Positions 59,014 to 64,000 of a DNA stretch of 64,000 bases are shown here, piece by piece (positions within the stretch are counted from its first letter, which is position 1; the number at the start of each line of letters is the position of its first letter). Position numbers and translations under genes: made by a program. The stretch spans positions 62,001-126,000 of the forward strand of contig CAZVJY010000006.1 in assembly GCA_964626685.1 (NCBI GenBank), given 5' to 3'. The stretch comes from RGEC01 sp964626685. GTDB lineage: Bacteria; Bacteroidota; Bacteroidia; NS11-12g; UBA955. The notes beneath the pieces were generated by a model. That model saw nothing but the letters and a program-made list of their open reading frames with translations, was not told where the DNA came from and made no database searches.

Positions 59014-59640
59014 ATGAGGTTAATGAAATTAAGTTTTTTGGTTGGGCTGATGATCTTTTGTGAGCAAGGCAAAGCACAGAATAAAAAAGGGGCCTTTTCG
59101 TCGGCTATGCATACTGCTGTTAACGCATGCCAGATTGATGGCGACGGAGCCTCGGGTTATAATAAATTTGGCTACACCATTGGGACTGTTATTGCCCAAA
59201 ATTTAGGCAAAGGCTGGCAGTATGAAACGGGTATTGCTTTTAGCGAGCGGGGTTCGCGTTATCCTTTTAATCCGGAATTACCTGGTAAGCCATCTTTTCA
59301 TTACCGCTATCAGACCATCGATTTGCCGCTTTACCTAAACAAAACCATTGATTCCCGCTGGGTTGCAGGTGCCGGTGTAAGAACAACCTATCTCATCCGG
59401 GCCAGGGAAACTGAAGGGATTCATTTGCATGTGGAACAGGACAGCCGAAAAACAGGCATGATTATGTGCGCCAAATTGCAATACAGAAGCAGCGAAGCCC
59501 TGAGTTATCGATTGGAATATCAGTATGGCCTGGTTTCGGTATCATCCAACGCTGCAGGCAGTCTGTTTTTCCCAACCGGAGCCTACCATAACAGCATTAG
59601 TGCCGGAATTCAATATACCTTATCTTCGAAGTCGGAATGA
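59014..59640 (+). CDS. Outer-membrane beta-barrel protein (PorT-like)
   Basis: 208 residues with a signal peptide (about 1-21, ending KAQ) and alternating strands of an eight-strand type barrel (KGWQYETGIAFSERGSRYPF; SYRLEYQYGLVSVSSNA; NSISAGIQYTLSS at the end with the aromatic-poor C-terminal strand). PorT-type outer-membrane proteins are common in Bacteroidota and have no single function. The stop overlaps the next start (ATGA), so it is co-transcribed with the NTF2-like lipoprotein and GT39 gene. Confidence 0.8.
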   Translation: MRLMKLSFLVGLMIFCEQGKAQNKKGAFSSAMHTAVNACQIDGDGASGYNKFGYTIGTVIAQNLGKGWQYETGIAFSERGSRYPFNPELPGKPSFHYRYQTIDLPLYLNKTIDSRWVAGAGVRTTYLIRARETEGIHLHVEQDSRKTGMIMCAKLQYRSSEALSYRLEYQYGLVSVSSNAAGSLFFPTGAYHNSISAGIQYTLSSKSE

Positions 59641-60071
59641 ATAAGTGGGTCTTTTTGTTCTCTGTTGTTTGTTTTTCGTACTGTAGCAACAATGATAGCA
59701 CGCAGACAGTCGAGGATATCAGAGAATTGTTGATAATACAGCAACAAGCATGGAATGACGGAAACATAGAAAAGTTTATGGATGGCTATCACCGGGATTC
59801 AGGTATGCAGTTTATTGGGGCCAAAGGCGTAAGATATGGCTGGCAGGCAACCTTGAATGCGTATAAAAACCACTATCCTGATAAAGCGGCAATGGGGCAG
59901 CTGTATTTTGATATTGATACCATCGAATTGCTGGATAAGTCTGCTGAAATTGGTCATGTGAATGGCCGATGGAAGCTGATACGTGCCCATGACACCCCTG
60001 CAGGGCATTTCAGTCTTATAACTCGCAGAATCTCGGGAAAACATAAAATTATCATTGACCACACATGGTAA
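59637..60071 (+). CDS. NTF2-like (DUF4440/SnoaL-type) exported lipoprotein
   Basis: 144 residues with a lipoprotein-type signal MNKWVFLFSVVCFSYCSN (Cys16 or near) and an NTF2-like fold: DIRELLIIQQQAWNDGNIEK (helices 1-2), FMDGYHRDSGMQFIG, then WQATLNAYKNHYPD and ending GHFSLITRRISGKHKIIIDH. SnoaL-type proteins range from enzymes to ligand-binding domains; the pocket lacks obvious catalytic residues. It overlaps both neighbours (4 and 7 bases), so it belongs to a three-gene operon. Confidence 0.82.
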   Translation: MNKWVFLFSVVCFSYCSNNDSTQTVEDIRELLIIQQQAWNDGNIEKFMDGYHRDSGMQFIGAKGVRYGWQATLNAYKNHYPDKAAMGQLYFDIDTIELLDKSAEIGHVNGRWKLIRAHDTPAGHFSLITRRISGKHKIIIDHTW

Positions 60072-61540
60072 ACCGCCTGAATGTGCTAACCCAAAAGGTT
60101 TTTAGCCTTCCGGGAAGGAGGTTTTTACCCGTGATAATGTTGTTAGTTGTGCTGACGCATCTGCCTTACATGAAGTTACCCGCAGTGGGAAACCATGTTT
60201 GGCGGCAGTGCAATACCCTGGCCGTGGCCAAAAACTATGCAGATGAAAGTATGAATCTGCTGGAACCGAGGGTAGACAAACGGTTTGACAAATCAGGTGT
60301 AACCGGTCCGCAGTTTCCGGCCTATGAGTATATTCTGGCTTGTATGTACCGCAGCATGGGGTTTTCTGAGTATTACCACCGCTGGCTCTCTCTGGTTTTT
60401 ACTTTATTCTCGGTATGGGCCATGCACAAGTTAATACTGCATTATACAGGTAATCTGACACATGCTGCTGCAGGATCGGTTTTTATAGCATTCGTTCCCG
60501 AAATGTATTTTCACGGCATCAATGCAGTACCTGACGTTATGGCTTTGTGCTGTATGCTGTGGGGCTGGTATTTTGCGTTGCAGTGGCTTGATTATCTATC
60601 ATGGAAGGCTACTGTTTTGCCAACAATACTCTTATCGGTGGCAGGTATGGTAAAATTGCAGTTTTTAATGGCAGGATTGCCCCTGGCCGTTACGTTTTTA
60701 ATGAATCATACCCGAAATCGCAAGGCCTGCTTGCAGGCTGCTCTTATGGGAGCAATGGTGGCGGGGCTTTCGCTATCGTGGTATGCATATGCCGCCTATC
60801 TGGTGAAAACCTATGGTTTGCATGAATTTGTGCATGCCATGCGACATGCCCGCAGCTGGGGAGAGGCGCTTGATATTCTTGGGAAAAACCTATTTTCTGA
60901 TATACCGGAGACCTGGGTAGGGTATGTGTTTTTGCCATTTTTGCTGTCCGGAATTTACAGGAGTAAATCTGTCTGGAAAAAATATTTCCCTGTTATGGCT
61001 TATGGTGTGGGATGTCTGCTGTTTTATTTCCCTGTGCAGTATCAGTTTATTCATCACGGTTATTATGCCATCGTGTTTATGCCGTTGCTGGCATTTATCA
61101 TTGGCAGGGGTGCAGGAGTGATTTTAAATACCCGTTTTGCTCCGTGGGTTTTGGTTTTGGGGCTTTCGCCCATCTGGGCATGGATCAGGATTGCACCCAA
61201 TAACTGGATGCCTGGCAAATACAAGGTTCCCGAAGAATTTGTGAATTCAAAACAAGCCGCACTTCTTCGGGAGCATAACGATACCGCCGAGCGATGGATT
61301 GTAGGGCCGGATGTGAGTGGCTGTGTGTATTTTTATTTTACCGGAACAAAAGGATTTCCCTGGGATACAGCCACAGAAAACCCTGTCACACTTTCTCAAT
61401 ATCGCCATAAAGGAGCTGTAGGCTTTGTTACAGATCAGCCGGAATTGCTCAACGACAGCAGCCTTACATATGCACCGGGTTACAAATTCAAGCTCGAGAA
61501 AAAGGTTGGCAACATTGGCTGGTACCGAATAATACCATAA
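60065..61540 (+). CDS. GT39-family polytopic glycosyltransferase
   Basis: 491 residues with about ten or eleven membrane helices. The first large loop contains GNHVWRQCNTLAVAKNYADE at about residues 39-58, the H-x-W-R-Q signature of lipid-linked-sugar glycosyltransferases in this group, followed by FDKSGVTGPQFPAYEYIL. The soluble C-terminal part faces the periplasm. It would glycosylate lipid A, lipoproteins or a cell-surface glycan; the acceptor is unknown. Last gene of the operon; a bidirectional terminator follows at 61544. Confidence 0.82.
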   Translation: MVNRLNVLTQKVFSLPGRRFLPVIMLLVVLTHLPYMKLPAVGNHVWRQCNTLAVAKNYADESMNLLEPRVDKRFDKSGVTGPQFPAYEYILACMYRSMGFSEYYHRWLSLVFTLFSVWAMHKLILHYTGNLTHAAAGSVFIAFVPEMYFHGINAVPDVMALCCMLWGWYFALQWLDYLSWKATVLPTILLSVAGMVKLQFLMAGLPLAVTFLMNHTRNRKACLQAALMGAMVAGLSLSWYAYAAYLVKTYGLHEFVHAMRHARSWGEALDILGKNLFSDIPETWVGYVFLPFLLSGIYRSKSVWKKYFPVMAYGVGCLLFYFPVQYQFIHHGYYAIVFMPLLAFIIGRGAGVILNTRFAPWVLVLGLSPIWAWIRIAPNNWMPGKYKVPEEFVNSKQAALLREHNDTAERWIVGPDVSGCVYFYFTGTKGFPWDTATENPVTLSQYRHKGAVGFVTDQPELLNDSSLTYAPGYKFKLEKKVGNIGWYRIIP

Positions 61541-61543
61541 AAA

Positions 61544-61566
61544 AAGACCCGGATAAACCGGGTCTT
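61544..61566. terminator. Bidirectional terminator between GT39 and rplS
   Basis: AAGACCCGG (61544-61552) and CCGGGTCTT (61558-61566) with a 5-base loop. The minus-strand side continues into seven T residues, a strong terminator for rplS; the plus-strand side is followed by a weaker T-rich stretch. Confidence 0.85.
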
Positions 61567-61587
61567 GTATGCTTTTCAAGGTAATAA

Positions 61588-61935
61588 TTAACCTCTTCTT
61601 TCTTTGATTCTGGCTGCTTTGCCGATTTGTTTGCGTAGGTAGAAAATACGTGCACGACGTACTTTACCGCGACGGTTAACTTCGATTTTGTCGATGAAAG
61701 GGCTGTTTACAGGGAAGATACGCTCTACGCCTACGCCGTTGGAAATTTTGCGAACTGTGAAAGTTTCTTCCACCCCGCTGTTTCTGCGCTGAATTACATC
61801 GCCCTGAAACTGCTGAATACGCTCTTTGTTTCCTTCTTTAATTTTATAGTGAACCGTAACGCGGTCACCGGCTTTGAAATCCGGAATATCGTTGCGCAAA
61901 TACTCGCTCGTGATAGATTTAACAATCGGGTTCAT
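61588..61935 (-). CDS. rplS: 50S ribosomal protein L19
   Basis: 115 residues from the ATG at 61935, the usual L19 length; the frame is open upstream to 62049 but that part lies ahead of the promoter. Typical blocks: DIPDFKAGDRVTVHYKIKEG, RIQQFQGDVIQRRNSGVEET, and GKVRRARIFYLRKQIGKAAR. It lies at the 30S-50S interface. Monocistronic with its own promoter and terminator, unlike the trmD-rplS arrangement of many bacteria. Confidence 0.97.
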   Translation of the reverse strand: MNPIVKSITSEYLRNDIPDFKAGDRVTVHYKIKEGNKERIQQFQGDVIQRRNSGVEETFTVRKISNGVGVERIFPVNSPFIDKIEVNRRGKVRRARIFYLRKQIGKAARIKERRG

Positions 61936-61955
61936 GATTCTTAGGAATTGGGGTG

Positions 61956-61986
61956 CAAAGATAAGGAAATATTTGTGTTTTTCAAA
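61956..61986 (-). promoter_or_regulatory. rplS promoter
   Basis: Minus strand: -33 TTTG (61986-61983), a 19-base spacer, -7 TATCTTTG (61963-61956). Both boxes match the consensus; the -7 box ends 20 bases before the ATG, so this mRNA has a short leader, unlike the four-base genes. Confidence 0.7.
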
Positions 61987-62060
61987 TAGAAGTTCGCCTT
62001 TTCCAATAAAGTCCTGTTTTTTGGTCATTTCAAGCCATCTTTGCAGCATTATTACATTCT

Positions 62061-62597
62061 ATGAGAAAATTGCGTTTGCTGGAACTGAACCGTTTAAGTA
62101 CTGAAGATTTTCGGCAGGCGCACAAATTGCCCATGGTGGCAGTACTTGACAATATTCGCAGCATGCACAACGTGGGTTCTTTTTTTCGAACCGCCGATGC
62201 ATTTCGCTGTGAAAAACTGCTATTGTGTGGGATTACTGCGCAGCCGCCACATCGAGATATAACCAAAACAGCCCTCGGCGCAGACCGTTCAGTGGTTTGG
62301 GAATATTTTACCGATACCCGCAACGCTGTATTGGAATTAAAATCGCAGGGTTATTTTATTATTGGAGTGGAACAAACCACACATTCCAGGCCTTTGCAGG
62401 ATTTTTCCATGCCCAATCAACCCGTTGCCGTTATTTTTGGCAACGAAATTGATGGTATTCAGTCAGAAGTTTTGGAACTTTGCAACGCATGTATAGAAAT
62501 TCCACAGGCAGGCACCAAGCACTCACTCAACGTATCCGTTGCGGCCGGCATTGTGCTGTGGCATTTTTGCGCACCGCATTTGTCATCCTTGCGCTAG
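62061..62597 (+). CDS. TrmH/SpoU-family RNA 2'-O-methyltransferase
   Basis: 178 residues, SPOUT fold. The three SpoU motifs are present: LDNIRSMHNVGSFFRTADAF (motif 1), PVAVIFGNEIDGIQSEVL (motif 2) and IPQAGTKHSLNVSVAAGIVL (motif 3), which form the trefoil-knot SAM site. It probably methylates a tRNA or rRNA ribose; there is no N-terminal rRNA-binding extension. Divergent from rplS. A downstream exported-protein gene begins inside its last 40 bases. Confidence 0.9.
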   Translation: MRKLRLLELNRLSTEDFRQAHKLPMVAVLDNIRSMHNVGSFFRTADAFRCEKLLLCGITAQPPHRDITKTALGADRSVVWEYFTDTRNAVLELKSQGYFIIGVEQTTHSRPLQDFSMPNQPVAVIFGNEIDGIQSEVLELCNACIEIPQAGTKHSLNVSVAAGIVLWHFCAPHLSSLR

Positions 62598-64000
62598 GAT
62601 ATTCAGGCATTTCATTTGCACAGAAAAAAGATGATCTGTCAAAACTATGCGATGCCGAACAACTCCGTATTGATTTGCTGGACGGTAAAGCCGATACCAG
62701 TTCCGGATATGCTTCCCGTGCTCAGTTCGAGAGAGCCCGACAGGTGTATTTTCTGCGTGTGGATCAGATTCAGGCAGCATTAGATAAAAGCAGTTTTCCT
62801 AAAACAGAGCATGAACCGTTCTACAGGAATCTTATTGCATCTCTGCAAGGGGTAAATGCAGGAACAGTTAGGTTTCTGGGTTACTACGATCAGTATTATG
62901 CAACAGTGCTTGAGCTTGCCAAAAATCAAGGTGTGCAAAAAGACCGTGAGTTGCTGAAAAACAATCTTTTTGTGGCATTGGAGGTTATACCTTATTTCGT
63001 TAAAAGACCTGCAGCGCCCGATGTTATGCTTTTTGCAGCAGCCAAAAGACCTTATGATGTGCTGACCAAACATAACGATTATCAGCGCGAAGCCTGGATT
63101 CTGAGAGTACTGGAGACGGTTGCAAAAAATGATCCCAATGCCATAAAGCAGTTTATTGGCACACTGCATCCGGTTAACAATATACTCATAAGCAGTAGGG
63201 ATTCTGTTGTATTAATGCTGTATGATATTTATCGTGCTTATGGCAGAAGCAGCAGCAGCTATACCAATATCCATATGGTGTATCACGGTGAACTGACGGT
63301 TGCACAAAGTGAAAAACTGGCTGCCGATGAGGATGCGTGGTTTACCAAATTGTGTTCGCTCAGACGAAATCCGGAGATTTTGGGCAGTTATTCTGTTGAC
63401 GCAGAACTTGCACACCATAGCATCAAGGTTATTCGGAAGATAAACCTGCTCCACGACGAGAAAAACGAGAAAATACGCTTCAAGCTTGCCGAAAACCTGA
63501 GTGCGGAAGAGCTGTACAACCTGATCGTGTACAGCCGCGACGAAATCTTCACCAGCACGTTTTTAGGTTTGTTTAAACGCATGATGCAGCGCCGCTCTGA
63601 CAGCAGCATGTATGTGTTTTTCAGTAAAATGGGTTTTAACCGGTTCCGTACTTTTGTGCAAACCTGTGCAGGCTACAATACCCTGCAGCCTGTACTCAAT
63701 ACCATGTCCGCTGCAGAACAGGAACAGTTTATCAATGAAATTGTAAAACACCTCGATTTAACCGGTGGTAATCTGGGACCCGCCGTAGAAGTGGCAGATA
63801 TTTTTGGTTCTTTGTCTGATTCACTGGTTCGCGAAAAGATGATTGCCCGCATCCACAAAGATTTGCGGCGTTGTTACCTGGCAGACAACCGGTACGGTAT
63901 GAAGATTTACGGACTGCTTTATAAATTGGCAGGTAAAAATCCGGTTTTGGTGACGGGTATTTCAGTAAAATACAAGGTACCCGAGCTTACGCGAGTGGAA
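62558..64000 (+). CDS. Large exported protein of unknown function, 3' end beyond the window
   Basis: An open frame from GTG (62558) to the last base, 481 residues without a stop. Residues 1-22 form a good signal peptide (MAFLRTAFVILALG then YSGISFAQ); TTG at 62567 is an alternative start. The mature part is mostly helical with regular acidic and aromatic residues, e.g. YRNLIASLQGVNAGTVRFLG near 85 and SAEELYNLIVYSRDEIFTST near 310. I recognise no family. It overlaps the TrmH-type gene by 40 bases in another frame, so it is probably the second gene of that operon. Likely periplasmic or surface-exposed. Confidence 0.75.
   Translation, partial: MAFLRTAFVILALGYSGISFAQKKDDLSKLCDAEQLRIDLLDGKADTSSGYASRAQFERARQVYFLRVDQIQAALDKSSFPKTEHEPFYRNLIASLQGVNAGTVRFLGYYDQYYATVLELAKNQGVQKDRELLKNNLFVALEVIPYFVKRPAAPDVMLFAAAKRPYDVLTKHNDYQREAWILRVLETVAKNDPNAIKQFIGTLHPVNNILISSRDSVVLMLYDIYRAYGRSSSSYTNIHMVYHGELTVAQSEKLAADEDAWFTKLCSLRRNPEILGSYSVDAELAHHSIKVIRKINLLHDEKNEKIRFKLAENLSAEELYNLIVYSRDEIFTSTFLGLFKRMMQRRSDSSMYVFFSKMGFNRFRTFVQTCAGYNTLQPVLNTMSAAEQEQFINEIVKHLDLTGGNLGPAVEVADIFGSLSDSLVREKMIARIHKDLRRCYLADNRYGMKIYGLLYKLAGKNPVLVTGISVKYKVPELTRVE

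Noticed and set aside
61936..62049. N-terminal extension of L19
   Set aside because: The promoter for rplS lies within it, and L19 from 61935 has the standard length of 115 residues.
1..64000. Search for CRISPR arrays, insertion sequences, prophage genes and rRNA
   Set aside because: No regularly spaced repeats, transposase or phage motifs, or rRNA segments were seen; the region reads as core chromosome.

Overview
The window is a compact, roughly 45 % GC stretch of a Bacteroidota chromosome. The evidence for that phylum is direct: a PorP/SprF homologue followed by the gliding/type IX secretion core gldK-gldL-gldM-gldN, a secreted metalloprotease ending in a type IX (T9SS) sorting domain, Bacteroidota promoters (-33 TTTG/TTG and -7 TAnnTTTG) in front of many genes, and an almost complete lack of Shine-Dalgarno sequences before start codons. 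The lineage looks like an environmental aerobe of the Chitinophagales/Sphingobacteriales/Cytophagales type rather than a gut Bacteroides, but the class cannot be fixed from the sequence alone. There are no rRNA genes, insertion sequences, prophage or CRISPR arrays; one tRNA gene (Leu, CAA) is present.

Layout. 1-2.0 kb: start of an exported, possibly TonB-dependent receptor gene, then a polysaccharide deacetylase/glycosyltransferase pair; three similar Fur/Irr-like inverted repeats lie in the two intergenic gaps. 2-7.1 kb: kynurenine 3-monooxygenase facing an operon of M61 peptidase, Ldh-type dehydrogenase, a tiny membrane protein and a YwaF-like membrane protein. 7.2-17.1 kb: lipoprotein, Wzi-like outer-membrane protein, recF, an HI0933-family flavoprotein, a giant AsmA-like protein with an 11-residue-repeat tail, a fatty-acid hydroxylase-family protein and a FucP-like sugar transporter. 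17.2-23 kb: uvrA, then the lipB-lemA-TPM-TPM operon and yraN. 23-36 kb: T9SS-exported metalloprotease, topA, a 475-bp non-coding stretch with hairpins, a SirB1-like protein, a 2-oxoacid dehydrogenase E2, membrane proteins, tRNA-Leu, a hydrolase, tsaC/sua5 and an NtrC-type response regulator. 36.4-42.5 kb: porP/sprF and gldKLMN, closed by a strong terminator. 42.5-45.3 kb: DUF177-rpmF-plsX-fabH (ribosome/phospholipid/fatty-acid initiation). 45.3-51.1 kb, minus strand: guaA, a periplasmic-binding protein and an RsmB-like methyltransferase; rnhB with a glycosyltransferase; yceI. 51.3-53.2 kb: methionine-type aminotransferase plus omega-amidase. 53.2-59 kb: XRE regulator, prfB with its programmed frameshift, photolyase and TIGR01777 epimerase divergent from a CarH/LitR-type B12 photoreceptor, and a DadA-like oxidase. 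59-64 kb: outer-membrane, NTF2-like and GT39 genes, rplS, a TrmH-family methyltransferase and the start of a large exported protein cut by the window end.

Functional threads: (i) protein secretion and gliding (GldKLMN, PorP/SprF, one T9SS cargo); (ii) DNA repair and replication (RecF, UvrA, photolyase, TopA, RNase HII); (iii) light sensing coupled to photorepair; (iv) lipid and lipoate metabolism (LipB, PlsX, FabH, E2). The most unusual signal is regulatory: in at least seven genes the -7 promoter box ends exactly four bases before the start codon, which predicts leaderless mRNAs. Several clean operator-like palindromes (Fur/Irr-like, DtxR-like, and one on the yceI -33 box) sit on promoters.
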